Source of the DNA: Clostridia bacterium
Lineage (GTDB): Bacteria > Bacillota_A > Clostridia > UBA1212 > UBA1255
Direction of reading: 5' to 3'
NCBI GenBank assembly: GCA_017522515.1
Contig: JAFWZH010000124.1
Coordinates: forward strand, 1 to 61,813
Length of the DNA stretch: 61,813 bases
Made by a program: the position numbers and the translations under genes. The notes beneath the pieces are model-generated. The model had not been told where the DNA came from. It did not search any database and was given only the letters and a program-made list of their open reading frames with translations. Below, one piece after another: positions 45,479 through 55,459 of this stretch; within the stretch, counting starts at the first letter, position 1; each line of letters begins with the position of its first letter.

Positions 45479-45555
45479 TGGTGGATCATCAGGGACTCGA
45501 ACCCCGGACCGACCGGTTATGAGCCGGTTGCTCTAACCAACTGAGCTAATGATCC
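45479..45555 (-). tRNA. tRNA with CAT anticodon, probably tRNA-Ile2 (lysidine type)
   Basis: 77 nt including encoded CCA. Acceptor GGATCAT/ATGATCC, D-arm AGCTCAGTTGGTTAGAGC, anticodon stem ACCGG/CCGGT with loop CTCATAA, T-arm GGGGTTCGAGTCCC. The CAT anticodon allows Met or Ile2. The body (GAGCAACCGGCTCATAACC) resembles Firmicute tRNA-Ile2, where C34 is changed to lysidine by TilS, rather than the elongator tRNA-Met, which usually has GTTCATACC. A TTGACA-N16-TATACT promoter precedes it and a terminator follows. Confidence 0.93.
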
Positions 45556-45575
45556 GTAAATAATTAGCGTTCATT

Positions 45576-45603
45576 AGTATATCACAAGAAAAAGTTATGT
45601 CAA
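45576..45603 (-). promoter_or_regulatory. Promoter of the CAT-anticodon tRNA
   Basis: Minus strand: TTGACA (45603-45598), 16 bp, TATACT (45581-45576), 20 bp before the tRNA 5' end. Confidence 0.8.
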
Positions 45604-45633
45604 GGCTTTTTGCAAAAAAAATCTTTTGATTTA

Positions 45634-45662
45634 TTGCAGTACAAAATAAAATGTGATATACT
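45634..45662 (+). promoter_or_regulatory. SigA promoter of gdhA
   Basis: TTGCAG (45634-45639), 17 bp, TATACT (45657-45662), about 100 bp before the ATG. The 413-bp interval 45350-45762 contains two terminators, the tRNA and two divergent promoters. Confidence 0.72.
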
Positions 45663-45759
45663 TTTTATTCGTTAGAGCTGTATGATAGATGTTCAGCACA
45701 TAGGGCTTTGGCAAATCGGTAAAAAAATCGAATCTGATTTATGGTAGGAGTGTGTATGA

Positions 45760-47100
<1,341 letters not shown>

Positions 47101-47122
47101 TTTCAGTATGTATAACGAATTT

Positions 47123-47151
47123 ACTGCCCCGTTAAAAAGGGGCAGTTTTTG
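47123..47151 (+). terminator. Rho-independent terminator of gdhA
   Basis: ACTGCCCC/GGGGCAGT eight-base stem (47123-47130, 47139-47146), eight-base A-rich loop, T-run. Confidence 0.93.
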
Positions 47152-47220
47152 TTTTACAAAGAAAGTAAATGGTGATAAAATAAAACGAGTGTTTCGTAAT
47201 CAATATACGGAGGAGTGTCT

Positions 47221-48816
47221 ATGAATTTTAAAAGATTTATTTCATGTTTGTGTGCGTCATTAATGGTTGGCAGTATTGCCGGATGTCAAAATTTTGACAA
47301 AACAAATATAGGTAGTAACGCCGGCGCTACAAATTCGTTGAACACGGAGAAACCGCAGATTATAATGCCGCCGATTGCTAATTTTGCACCGCCGACACTT
47401 GAGGCTCAGCCTGAAATAGAAGATCCCGGTAATGAAATTAAATATACGATTTCAAGAACAATAGGCTCTAATATGGTTGTCCAAAGAAACAGCTATTTTA
47501 ATGTTTTCGGTTGGTCAGAGAATAAGGGCGGTATTATTTACGGAGAATTTATGGGAGAAAAACGCTATTGCGTTATAGACGATAACGGTGAGTGGAGCAT
47601 ACAATTCTCTTCTCATGAGGCAACCACAAAACCTCAAACCATAAAAATTTATCCGTTAAATGGTAAGACCACAAAGTTTAATAATGTACTTGTGGGAGAT
47701 GTTTGGATGGTTTCGGGTCAGTCGAATGCCGAGATGCATCTTTCTGAAACATTCCCAAGATACTCTGAATATAAAAAAGAAATTGGCAAAAACGAAAATA
47801 TCAGATTATTTGCACAGGGAAGGCAATATGTAGTTACGACCCAAAGTGAAAAAGATTATTCCGTACCGCAAAAAGATATAATAAATGATGCGTGGACGTG
47901 GAGAAAAAATGAAGCTGAATTTGCAAACAGCTTTTCTGCAGTGGGCTACTATTTTGCAAATGAGCTTTCTAAAAAAGCCGATATACCATTAGGTATGGTA
48001 ATGTCGGCTGCCGGTGGCGCTGTGCTCCATGAACTTATGCCGCAAGAGCTTGCTACGGAATGCGGCTTTACTTCCTCGCCTTGCGGTCAAGTTTCGCTTT
48101 TTTACAATACATTAATGTATCCTTTCACTAAAAACTCAATTACGGGTATGATTTTTTATCAAGGTGAGAGCGAAGCTAACGTAGGTCAATATAAAAATTA
48201 TGCTCAAAATTTAGAAAAGACAGTAGCAGCATACAGAGAAATTTGGGGAGTGAATTTCCCATTTATAAATATTCAGCTTGCTACGCATCTTGGTGACAGT
48301 TTAACGGCATGGTATGAGTTACCTAATATCAGGGCGGCACAATTCAATGCATACAGAAATATCGATAACTCTTATTTGGTTGTATCGAGAGATCAAGCAT
48401 TCCAACCCGGCGACCCTGATTGGGCACATCCGTTCTATAAATTTGAGATAGGTAAGCGTGCCGCAGATATTGCTGCGTCGTCATTATATAAAGTGTCAAG
48501 TGTTGATTATAATCAATCTCCGGAACCGGTTGACATTAAAGAAGATGGGAATGATATTTTAGTTGAATTTAGGCACGTGGGAGACGGTCTTAAACTTTTG
48601 ACAGGAAATCAATTAAAGGGTTTTGCGGCAGAAGATTCAGAAGGACGTGATATTTTAGTAAATGCCGAAATAATCAACAGTAAAACCGTTAAACTTGAGC
48701 TGTCAGGTAAAGCCAAGACAGTTAAGTACTGCATGATGCCGGATGGCAGTATTAGTGAGGCTAACTTAGGCAGCAGCACAGATTATCCTGCACCTGCTTT
48801 TGAATTGTCAGTATAA
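47221..48816 (+). CDS. Lipoprotein sialate O-acetylesterase-like (SGNH/SASA family)
   Basis: 531 residues from ATG 47221, six bases after CGGAGGAG (47208-47215). Type II signal peptide with lipobox SIAGC (Cys near residue 22), then a Pro-rich linker. A beta-rich N-terminal domain (about 75-160) precedes the catalytic SGNH domain: nucleophile Ser in VSGQSNAEMH (about 168-177), AAGGAVLHEL, MIFYQGESEANVGQY (about 311-325), and a C-terminal DPDWAHPFYK supplying the Asp and His. The family removes O-acetyl groups from sialic acid or other glycans, outside the cell. It leads a seven-gene same-strand run ending at larA. Confidence 0.9.
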   Translation: MNFKRFISCLCASLMVGSIAGCQNFDKTNIGSNAGATNSLNTEKPQIIMPPIANFAPPTLEAQPEIEDPGNEIKYTISRTIGSNMVVQRNSYFNVFGWSENKGGIIYGEFMGEKRYCVIDDNGEWSIQFSSHEATTKPQTIKIYPLNGKTTKFNNVLVGDVWMVSGQSNAEMHLSETFPRYSEYKKEIGKNENIRLFAQGRQYVVTTQSEKDYSVPQKDIINDAWTWRKNEAEFANSFSAVGYYFANELSKKADIPLGMVMSAAGGAVLHELMPQELATECGFTSSPCGQVSLFYNTLMYPFTKNSITGMIFYQGESEANVGQYKNYAQNLEKTVAAYREIWGVNFPFINIQLATHLGDSLTAWYELPNIRAAQFNAYRNIDNSYLVVSRDQAFQPGDPDWAHPFYKFEIGKRAADIAASSLYKVSSVDYNQSPEPVDIKEDGNDILVEFRHVGDGLKLLTGNQLKGFAAEDSEGRDILVNAEIINSKTVKLELSGKAKTVKYCMMPDGSISEANLGSSTDYPAPAFELSV

Positions 48817-48840
48817 AAAATAATAACGGAGGCAAAGGGT

Positions 48841-50070
48841 ATGTCACAATATAAATGGATGAAATTAATAATTGTTTGTTTGACTGTGGTATTGCCGGTA
48901 TGTTTTATGATGAGCTGTAAAAATAGTGATATTACAACGAATGAACAGCAAAAAGACAGTGAAATTACAGGTTTTGATGCTAAATTTAAATTTTCTGCAG
49001 AGGGCGGACAAGGAAGTGCTGTTTCCGGAGATACTTTTTTTGCGTGTTCAAGTAGGGGCGCTTGTGCGATGTACGACATGAATACAGGTGAAAAGATTGC
49101 GGCTTTTGATTTGGCATCAGCTACAGAGGATAATAGTCACGCATATTCTAACCATTCAAATCAAGTTATGTTCGGCGCCGAAAAATTTAAAGAAGATGAC
49201 CCGTTTCCTTTAATGTACGTTACAACGGGAAACAGCGGGGAACACGACTCTTCAGGAGCGTATTACGCAAAATGTGCCATTGAAAGGGTGCTGCACAGTG
49301 AGGAAAAAGGCTGGTATTCCGAATTAGTAATGTTGTTAGAGTTTAATGACATGGAAAACATACCGAATCAGACGGGAAACGTGGGTAAAAATATGAATGT
49401 TAACAAGAATATGGGAGACTTGTTAACTAATATGTACGACTCTGAAACGGGCAAGTTTTTGTATGTTGACGGGAATGGTTACGAACAAACAAAGGGTTAC
49501 CAGAAAGTGAGCTGGGGCTGGCCGGCTTGGTTTACGGATTGTGAGCCGACTGAGGTGACAGCCGGGAAAATTTATTTAAAAGGGGCAAGATTCAGAACAA
49601 CTGAGGCGTATGAGGCTTTGAATAAAGAAGTGTACGGAATAGAAAGCTATTGGACGACAGATGCAAATCAAAAGGGTAACGCATATATTGTTACTGAGTT
49701 TAATATGCCGCCGCTGCCGAAGGGGACTTCTGCAAGTGACGGATACGGAGCAACATTTACGCTTTATCCTAAGGATATTACGGATCAGTTTACTACGGAA
49801 TATGACATAGGCTTTACGCAAGGCGGTGTGCTTTACAAAGGAGTAATCTACTACTCTTACGGTAACGAAAAAAATGAATCGGGAAGATATCGCAAAAACG
49901 GCATTCAGATAATTGATATTGCGTCTAAAAAAATCATAGGAAAATTAAATTTATCCGGAACTGTTCTCGGTTTAGGCAAAGAGCCGGAATGTTGCAGTAT
50001 ATGGAAGGGCGAGCTTATGCTGGGCTTGAATGGTGACGGTTATGAGGTATATAATATAATCCTAAAATAG
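48841..50070 (+). CDS. Unrecognised lipoprotein, possible beta-propeller
   Basis: 409 residues. Signal with lipobox-like VCFMMSC (Cys near residue 26), so exported and lipid-anchored. The rest has repeated beta-strand/turn stretches such as GQGSAVSGDTFFACSS (about 56-71), YDMNTGEKIAAFDLAS, GGVLYKGVIYYSYG (about 323-336), and IQIIDIASKKIIGKLNL (about 349-365). This alternating phrase 'what it is, how it changes' is typical of propeller blades, and it may bind a glycan or protein. No catalytic motif is evident. It follows the esterase-like lipoprotein by 24 bp, so both may serve the same surface substrate. Confidence 0.8.
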   Translation: MSQYKWMKLIIVCLTVVLPVCFMMSCKNSDITTNEQQKDSEITGFDAKFKFSAEGGQGSAVSGDTFFACSSRGACAMYDMNTGEKIAAFDLASATEDNSHAYSNHSNQVMFGAEKFKEDDPFPLMYVTTGNSGEHDSSGAYYAKCAIERVLHSEEKGWYSELVMLLEFNDMENIPNQTGNVGKNMNVNKNMGDLLTNMYDSETGKFLYVDGNGYEQTKGYQKVSWGWPAWFTDCEPTEVTAGKIYLKGARFRTTEAYEALNKEVYGIESYWTTDANQKGNAYIVTEFNMPPLPKGTSASDGYGATFTLYPKDITDQFTTEYDIGFTQGGVLYKGVIYYSYGNEKNESGRYRKNGIQIIDIASKKIIGKLNLSGTVLGLGKEPECCSIWKGELMLGLNGDGYEVYNIILK

Positions 50071-50084
50071 AAGGGGTGTTTTTA

Positions 50085-50762
50085 ATGTTAAATTGCAAGG
50101 TTAATGATTTGCTGGATTTAGAAAAGACAATAGCAACAGAAATTTTTGACGGAATAGATTTCCCGTGGGAGGTTTTGCCGAAAATAAAAGAGTTTGTTAT
50201 TAATTTGGGAAAAACTCTTGATTCTGATAAATATGACATGGTGCAGGAAAATGTGTGGATAGCAAAAAGTGCAAAGGTATTTCCGTCTGCGTATATTTCC
50301 GGACCGTGTATCATCGACGAAAATGCAGAGGTACGCCACTGTGCTTTTATAAGAGGCAGCGTAGTAGTGGGAAAGAACGCTGTGGTAGGCAATTCCGTCG
50401 AGTTAAAAAATTGTATACTTTTTGATAACGTGCAGGTACCGCATTATAATTACGTTGGAGATTCAGTGCTGGGTTATAAAGCGCATTTGGGTGCGGGCGC
50501 ATTGACTTCCAATGTGAAAAGTGACAAAACAAATGTTATTGTAAAACATGGTGGCAGTGACAATGTAATCGAAACAGGTTTGAGAAAATTCGGTGCAATA
50601 GTGGGAGATAATACTGAGGTTGGTTGCAACACGGTTTTGTGTCCCGGAACGGTTTTGGGCAGAGAATGTATTGTTTATCCTGTTTCCAGGGTAAGAGGTT
50701 TTGTGCCTGAGCGCCATATATTTAAAGATGCAAACAATATTGTTGAAAGGGTGATTAAATAA
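50085..50762 (+). CDS. Left-handed beta-helix (hexapeptide-repeat) protein, UDP-GlcNAc pyrophosphorylase-like
   Basis: 225 residues from ATG 50085 with AGAAGGGGTG upstream. After a helical N-terminus (1-45) come hexapeptide turns: VWIAKSAKVFPSAYISGPCI (about 54-73), CAFIRGSVVVGKNAVVGNSV (about 83-102), and KFGAIVGDNTEVGCNTVL. This is the LbH fold of GlmU-type acetyl/uridyl transferases, but the Rossmann-like uridyltransferase half is missing. It ends in the ATG of glmM (1-bp overlap), so a link to amino-sugar activation is likely. A NTP-binding role is not visible; acyl transfer or a scaffold role is possible. Confidence 0.8.
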   Translation: MLNCKVNDLLDLEKTIATEIFDGIDFPWEVLPKIKEFVINLGKTLDSDKYDMVQENVWIAKSAKVFPSAYISGPCIIDENAEVRHCAFIRGSVVVGKNAVVGNSVELKNCILFDNVQVPHYNYVGDSVLGYKAHLGAGALTSNVKSDKTNVIVKHGGSDNVIETGLRKFGAIVGDNTEVGCNTVLCPGTVLGRECIVYPVSRVRGFVPERHIFKDANNIVERVIK

Positions 50763-52114
50763 TGGGTAGATTATTTGGAACAGATGGTATTAGAGGAATT
50801 GCAAATTCTTTTTTGTCTTGTGAGTTGGCTGTGAAGGTTGGCAGAGCGGCGGGAACAGTGCTCTCCGACGGCAGCAGAAGAAGACTTTTGTTCTGTGTGG
50901 GCTCTGATACGAGAATTTCTTCTGACATGTTGAGCTTTAGCATTGCATCGGGCTTGTGTTCGGTTGGTGTTGACGTAATTATTTTGGGCGTTGTACCTAC
51001 TCCGGCTGTTGCGTATCTTGTTGAAAAGTATAAGGCTGATGCAGGCATAATGATTTCTGCATCTCACAATCCTGCAGAATATAACGGAATTAAAATTTTC
51101 AGCGGTGACGGATATAAAATCCCTGATGCATTAGAGGAGCAAATTGAGACTTTGGTTTTGGATGAGGAAATACCGGAGAACCTTTCGGGTACGGATATTG
51201 GTAAGGTGACTTACGCAAACAATGCCGTTAGGGATTATGTTGAGCATTTGAAGAGTACAGTAATGAATTCCCTTGATGGTTTAAATATTGCTGTTGACTG
51301 TGCAAATGGTTCTGCCAGTGTTTCGGCAGAAATGCTTTTTAAAGAATTGGGTGCTAATGCTGATATTTTGCACAATAAGCCGAATGGCATAAATATTAAC
51401 CGTAATTGCGGTTCTACACATATTGAGCTTTTAAGAGAGTATGTGCTTTCAAATAAATTGGATGCCGGAGTGGCGTATGACGGTGATGCAGACAGATGTA
51501 TTTGTGTGGATGATAAGGGTAATATTGTAGATGGTGACTTTATAATGGCCATTTGTGCTAAAGATATGAAGTCAAGAGGCAAACTTGCTAAAAATGCTGT
51601 TGTCGGCACAGTAATGACAAATATGGGATTTGGCAAATTCTGTAAAGAGAATGATATTAATTTTGTTGCTACTAAAGTAGGAGACAGATTCGTTTTAGAG
51701 GAAATGCTTCAAGAGGGCTATGCTTTTGGCGGTGAGCAATCGGGACACGTGATTTTCAAGGATTTTGCGTCAACAGGTGACGGACAGTTGACTTCCATTC
51801 AGTTACTTTCTTTAGTAAAACGCAGCGGACAAAAGCTTTCTGAGCTTGCGGAAGTTATGAAGCGCTATCCTCAGTGCATTATTAATGTTACTGTTTCTAA
51901 AGACGGTAAATTGGCATATTATACAGATCCTCAGATTAAGGCTGCTATTGAAGAAGCCAAAAAGGAGTTTGGTGACACGGGCAGAATCGTAGTTCGTCCT
52001 TCAGGAACAGAGCCTCTTATTCGCGTAATGACAGAAGGAGAGGACAGAGTTCTTACTGAGAGTATAGCGAAAAGAGTTTCTGAGGTTATTCAGGATAGAC
52101 TTAGCGGTAAGTAA
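50762..52114 (+). CDS. glmM: Phosphoglucosamine mutase
   Basis: Converts glucosamine 6-phosphate to glucosamine 1-phosphate for UDP-GlcNAc, the precursor of peptidoglycan and of the sugars made by the 12-30-kb operon. 450 residues, normal. GTDGIRGIAN (about 6-15), catalytic phospho-Ser in MISASHNPAEYNGIK (about 97-111), metal loop YDGDADRCICVD (about 239-250), GGEQSGHVIF (about 323-332), and the phosphate-binding RPSGTEPLIRVM (about 415-426). ATG overlaps the previous stop (TAATG). Confidence 0.96.
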   Translation: MGRLFGTDGIRGIANSFLSCELAVKVGRAAGTVLSDGSRRRLLFCVGSDTRISSDMLSFSIASGLCSVGVDVIILGVVPTPAVAYLVEKYKADAGIMISASHNPAEYNGIKIFSGDGYKIPDALEEQIETLVLDEEIPENLSGTDIGKVTYANNAVRDYVEHLKSTVMNSLDGLNIAVDCANGSASVSAEMLFKELGANADILHNKPNGININRNCGSTHIELLREYVLSNKLDAGVAYDGDADRCICVDDKGNIVDGDFIMAICAKDMKSRGKLAKNAVVGTVMTNMGFGKFCKENDINFVATKVGDRFVLEEMLQEGYAFGGEQSGHVIFKDFASTGDGQLTSIQLLSLVKRSGQKLSELAEVMKRYPQCIINVTVSKDGKLAYYTDPQIKAAIEEAKKEFGDTGRIVVRPSGTEPLIRVMTEGEDRVLTESIAKRVSEVIQDRLSGK

Positions 52115-52201
52115 AAATATTTGCAAAAAACACAAAGGCATGGTAAAGTTATTAATCTACACACAAAAATGCAAAAGTGCAAAACAGGAGATGATTTTAT
52201 C

Positions 52202-53572
52202 ATGGCAAAAAAAGATTATTCAGCTATAACACCGGAGGTATTGAAATTGTCTGAGCTTTGTGCAGACAACAGCGTTATAAATTCAGAGCTGTATGCGAAG
52301 CACAAGGTTTACAGAGGATTAAGAGATATTAACGGAAATGGTGTGCTTACGGGGCTTACAGAGATTTCTGAGATACAATCATCTTATTTTGACGAGAAGG
52401 GTGAAAAACATTCTTGTCCGGGTGAACTGTATTATCGAGGAATTAATATACAGGAGCTTGTTGGCGGATTTATAAAGGATAATCGTTTCGGTTTCGAGGA
52501 AACAACTTATTTGCTGTTGTTTGGTTCTTTGCCGGATAAGAAGACGTTGGACGAATTTAAATCCATGCTTGCCGGATACAGGACGTTGCCTAACTCATTC
52601 GTTCGAGATATTATAATGAAAGCACCGAGCAATGACATGATGAATACTTTGGCGCGAAGTGTATTGACATTATATTCTTATGATACAAGGGCAAATGATA
52701 CTTCTGTACCAAATGTTTTGCGCCAATGTTTGCAGCTCATTGCGTTGTTTCCGTTGCTTTCTGTATACGGTTACCAGGCTTATGATTATTATTTGAAGGA
52801 TGGTACCAGCTTTTTTATTCATGAGCCGAGACCGGAGCTGTCGACCGCAGAGAATATTTTGCATATGCTTCGTATTGACAGCAAATATACAGAGTTAGAG
52901 GCGAGAATTCTCGATATTGCGCTTATATTGCATGCGGAACATGGCGGCGGTAATAACTCTACATTTACCACACGCGTTGTTTCTTCTTCTGGCACGGATA
53001 CATATTCGGCTATTGCTGCTGCTCTGGGTTCTCTTAAAGGACCTAAGCATGGCGGAGCTAATATTAAGGTTGTGCAGATGATGGAGAATATTAAGGAGAA
53101 TGTTTCTGATTGGGCGGACGAAGAGGAAATTTCCGCATATCTTTCTGCAATATTAAACAAGCAGGCTTTTGATGGCTCGGGACTTATATATGGTATGGGG
53201 CATGCGATATATTCCGTATCTGACCCGAGAGCAGAGATTTTTAAGGGTTTTGTTAAAAAGCTTTGTGATGAAAAGGGCATGGAGAAAGAGTATATTTTAT
53301 ATTCTAATATAGAAAGACTTGCTCCGAAGGTTATTGAGAAAACACGCAAAATGTATAAGGGTGTTTCGGCAAACATAGATTTTTACAGCGGATTTGTTTA
53401 CAATATGCTTGGGTTGCCTCTTGAATTGTATACACCGATTTTCGCTATGGCGAGAATATCGGGTTGGAGTGCGCATAGATTGGAAGAAATTATAAATGCG
53501 AATAAAATTATACGACCTGCCTATAAATGCGTTCAAACAAGAAGGGAATATAAGCCTTTATCGGACAGATAA
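52202..53572 (+). CDS. gltA: Citrate synthase
   Basis: Oxaloacetate + acetyl-CoA to citrate. 456 residues from ATG 52202, 11 bases after AGGAG; the frame is open back to 52121 but that part is not family-like. Active-site His and Asp regions: ILHAEHGGGNNSTF (about 242-255), LKGPKHGGANIKV (about 278-290), GMGHAIYSVSDPRAEI (about 332-347), and NIDFYSGFVYNMLGLP (about 391-406). In anaerobes without a full cycle it feeds 2-oxoglutarate and glutamate synthesis, matching gdhA 5 kb upstream. No aconitase or isocitrate dehydrogenase is in the window. Confidence 0.94.
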   Translation: MAKKDYSAITPEVLKLSELCADNSVINSELYAKHKVYRGLRDINGNGVLTGLTEISEIQSSYFDEKGEKHSCPGELYYRGINIQELVGGFIKDNRFGFEETTYLLLFGSLPDKKTLDEFKSMLAGYRTLPNSFVRDIIMKAPSNDMMNTLARSVLTLYSYDTRANDTSVPNVLRQCLQLIALFPLLSVYGYQAYDYYLKDGTSFFIHEPRPELSTAENILHMLRIDSKYTELEARILDIALILHAEHGGGNNSTFTTRVVSSSGTDTYSAIAAALGSLKGPKHGGANIKVVQMMENIKENVSDWADEEEISAYLSAILNKQAFDGSGLIYGMGHAIYSVSDPRAEIFKGFVKKLCDEKGMEKEYILYSNIERLAPKVIEKTRKMYKGVSANIDFYSGFVYNMLGLPLELYTPIFAMARISGWSAHRLEEIINANKIIRPAYKCVQTRREYKPLSDR

Positions 53573-53590
53573 TAGATTACGGAGGGTATT

Positions 53591-53848
53591 ATGAAATACA
53601 CTTACAGAACAAAGGGCACTTGCTCTGCAGAGATAATAATAGAGCTGGATGACAACAGCATTGTGCGTCATGTAGAATATTTAGGTGGTTGTAACGGTAA
53701 TCTTAAGGGCATTTCCAAGCTTGTTGAGGGTTTGCCTGCAACAGAGGTAATTGACAGGCTAAAGGGGATTCGCTGCGGAATGAAGAGCACTTCTTGCCCG
53801 GATCAGCTGGCGAGAGCTTTGGAGTTAATGCTTAAAGAGGAGAAATAA
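53591..53848 (+). CDS. TSCPD domain protein
   Basis: 85 residues; single TSCPD domain as in TIGR03905-type proteins. The name-giving motif is KSTSCPDQLARAL (about 66-78), and upstream are YRTKGTCSAEI and YLGGCNGNLKGIS. The same domain ends some class II ribonucleotide reductases (NrdJ), but here it stands alone. Function is not established; the two conserved cysteines suggest metal or thiol chemistry. CGGAGG precedes the ATG, and larA starts three bases after its stop. Confidence 0.9.
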   Translation: MKYTYRTKGTCSAEIIIELDDNSIVRHVEYLGGCNGNLKGISKLVEGLPATEVIDRLKGIRCGMKSTSCPDQLARALELMLKEEK

Positions 53849-53850
53849 TT

Positions 53851-55101
53851 ATGGTATATGAGTTTGGTTTTGGCAAGGAAAAGCAGTTGGTGGATATTCC
53901 GCAGGGTATAGACGTGCGGGAGCTGACAGCTAATGATGATATAGAGTTTAATGATATTGATAAGGACGTGGTGCATGCATTGGAGAACCCAATCGGCAGT
54001 CCTCGCCTTAAGGATATTGTTAAACCGGGGGAGAAAATTGCTATAATTACCAGCGATATTACGCGTCCTATGCCTACATACAAGGTTATGCCGGCTCTTC
54101 TTGAGGAGCTTAAGGAGGCGGGGGTTGATTACAATGATGTTACCCTTGTTTTTGCTCTGGGCAGTCACAGAAGACAAACTCCTGAGGAAATGCGTCGTCT
54201 TGCCGGCGATTATGCTTATGAGAAAATTAACGTGGTTGACAGTGATATTGATGATTGTATACGTATGGGTGTTACTGCCAACGGAACACCTGTTGACATT
54301 ACTCGTGTGGTGGCTGAGGCTGATAGGAGAATTGCTCTCGGAAATATTGAGTTTCACTATTTTGCGGGATACAGTGGTGGCTATAAGGCCATAATGCCCG
54401 GTGTTTCCACGCCGGCTGCGATACAGTCTAACCACAAGCTTATGATTAAGCCGGAGTCTTGTGCAGGTCGATTGGAGGGAAATCCTGTTAGAGAGGATAT
54501 TGAGGAGGCAGGACGCATTTGCGGTCTTGATTTTATACTGAATGTGGTGCTTGATGAGCATAAGGAGATTGTTAAGGTTGTTTGCGGCGATCCTATAAAG
54601 GCGCATCGTGTGGGCGCTGCATTTTTGGATAGACTTTATACTAAAGAGATTGATCGCGGTGCTGATATTGTTATTGTTTCGCAGGGGGGCGCGCCAAAGG
54701 ATTTAAATCTTTATCAGACACAAAAGGCTCTTGATAATTCTAAGCATGCTGTGAAGGATGGCGGAATAATCATTCTTATCGGTTCTTGTGCTGAGGGTTA
54801 TGGTGAGCATACTTTTGAGGATTGGATGCTTAATTCTGAGTCTCCCGATGATCTTGTTAATAAGATTCGTCGCCATTTTGTTTTGGGTGGTCACAAGGCG
54901 GCTGCTATCGGAATGGTGCTGCAGCGTGCGGAGATTTATCTTGTTTCTGACATGGCTCCGGAACAGGTTGAGCGCTCTTTTATGAGACCGTATACTTCTG
55001 CGCAGCAGGCTTTTGATGATGCTTTGGCAAAGTTCGGCGGCAAGGCCGAGGTTATCACAATGCCTTATGGCGGCTCTGTGCTACCAAGGCTTGTAAAATG
55101 A
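53851..55101 (+). CDS. larA: LarA-like nickel-pincer racemase
   Basis: Lactate racemase family: 416 residues, normal length. SDITRPMPTYKVMP (about 69-82) gives the nucleotide or phosphate loop; FALGSHRRQT (about 104-113) and IEFHYFAGYSGGYKAIMPG (about 169-187) contain the two catalytic His and the Lys that carries the nickel-pincer cofactor. LarA members also act on other 2-hydroxy acids. The cofactor genes larB, larC, larE are not in the window, so they must lie elsewhere if the enzyme is active. Last gene of the cluster; the tRNA-Leu promoter begins nine bases after its stop. Confidence 0.88.
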   Translation: MVYEFGFGKEKQLVDIPQGIDVRELTANDDIEFNDIDKDVVHALENPIGSPRLKDIVKPGEKIAIITSDITRPMPTYKVMPALLEELKEAGVDYNDVTLVFALGSHRRQTPEEMRRLAGDYAYEKINVVDSDIDDCIRMGVTANGTPVDITRVVAEADRRIALGNIEFHYFAGYSGGYKAIMPGVSTPAAIQSNHKLMIKPESCAGRLEGNPVREDIEEAGRICGLDFILNVVLDEHKEIVKVVCGDPIKAHRVGAAFLDRLYTKEIDRGADIVIVSQGGAPKDLNLYQTQKALDNSKHAVKDGGIIILIGSCAEGYGEHTFEDWMLNSESPDDLVNKIRRHFVLGGHKAAAIGMVLQRAEIYLVSDMAPEQVERSFMRPYTSAQQAFDDALAKFGGKAEVITMPYGGSVLPRLVK

Positions 55102-55109
55102 AAATGCAG

Positions 55110-55138
55110 TTGACAAAAAGGTGATTATTTAATATCAT
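55110..55138 (+). promoter_or_regulatory. Consensus SigA promoter, now 476 bp upstream of intact tRNA-Leu
   Basis: TTGACA (55110-55115), 17 bp, TATCAT (55133-55138). Start would be near 55145, seven bases before the first tRNA 5'-half copy at 55152: the right place for the original tRNA-Leu gene. Confidence 0.82.
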
Positions 55139-55151
55139 AACGAAGTCGCAA

Positions 55152-55305
55152 GCGGATGTGGCGGAATTGGCAGACGCGCTAGTTTCAGATAACGACACCT
55201 TAGTGGAGGGTTGAAATGAGAGTAGTGAAGAAGCCGAAAAACACCAATTTGCGACACGGAGAAAAGTTTCACTTCGTGTAAAAAAATAAGAGAAACAGCA
55301 TAAAT
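55152..55305 (+). repeat. Tandem unit 1: tRNA-Leu 5' half plus spacer (154 bp)
   Basis: First of three 154-bp units. Bases 55152-55191 copy the 5' 40 nt of tRNA-Leu through the anticodon CAG, with a canonical D-arm (GGCGGAATTGGCAGACGC) unlike the other copies. The tRNA 3' half is missing. The 114-nt spacer holds GGAGGG, then ATG at 55215 and a 21-codon ORF to 55280. An ACACGGAG/CTTCGTGT hairpin lies at 55254-55279. Confidence 0.93.
55215..55280 (+). CDS. 21-residue micro-ORF in unit 1
   Basis: ATG six bases after GGAGG, reading MRVVKKPKNTNLRHGEKFHFV and TAA: basic, no signal peptide, unknown. The same peptide is encoded in unit 3 with one silent change (GTA to GTG), while unit 2 has AAG in place of the ATG. 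Could be a remnant of a longer gene's C-terminus; no expression evidence. Confidence 0.35.
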
Positions 55306-55459
55306 GCGGATGTGGCGAAATTGGCATACGCGCTAGTTTCAGATAACGACACCTTAGTGGAGGGTTGAAAAGAGAGTAGTGAAGAAGCCGAAAAACACCA
55401 ATTTGCGACACGGAGAAAAGTTTCACTTCGTGTAAAAAAATAAGGGAAACAACATAAAT
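55306..55459 (+). repeat. Tandem unit 2: tRNA-Leu 5' half plus spacer (154 bp)
   Basis: Exactly 154 bp after unit 1. The 5' half carries the variant D-arm (GGCGAAATTGGCATACGC) shared with unit 3 and with the intact tRNA. The micro-ORF start is lost (AAG for ATG); an in-frame GTG six bases further in could still be used. The sequence is otherwise nearly the same as unit 1. Confidence 0.93.

Noticed and set aside
45479..45555. Elongator or initiator tRNA-Met
   Set aside because: Anticodon CAT fits, but the body and the CTCATAA loop with ACCGG stem look more like Firmicute tRNA-Ile2. Not fully excluded without comparison to the other CAT tRNAs of this genome.
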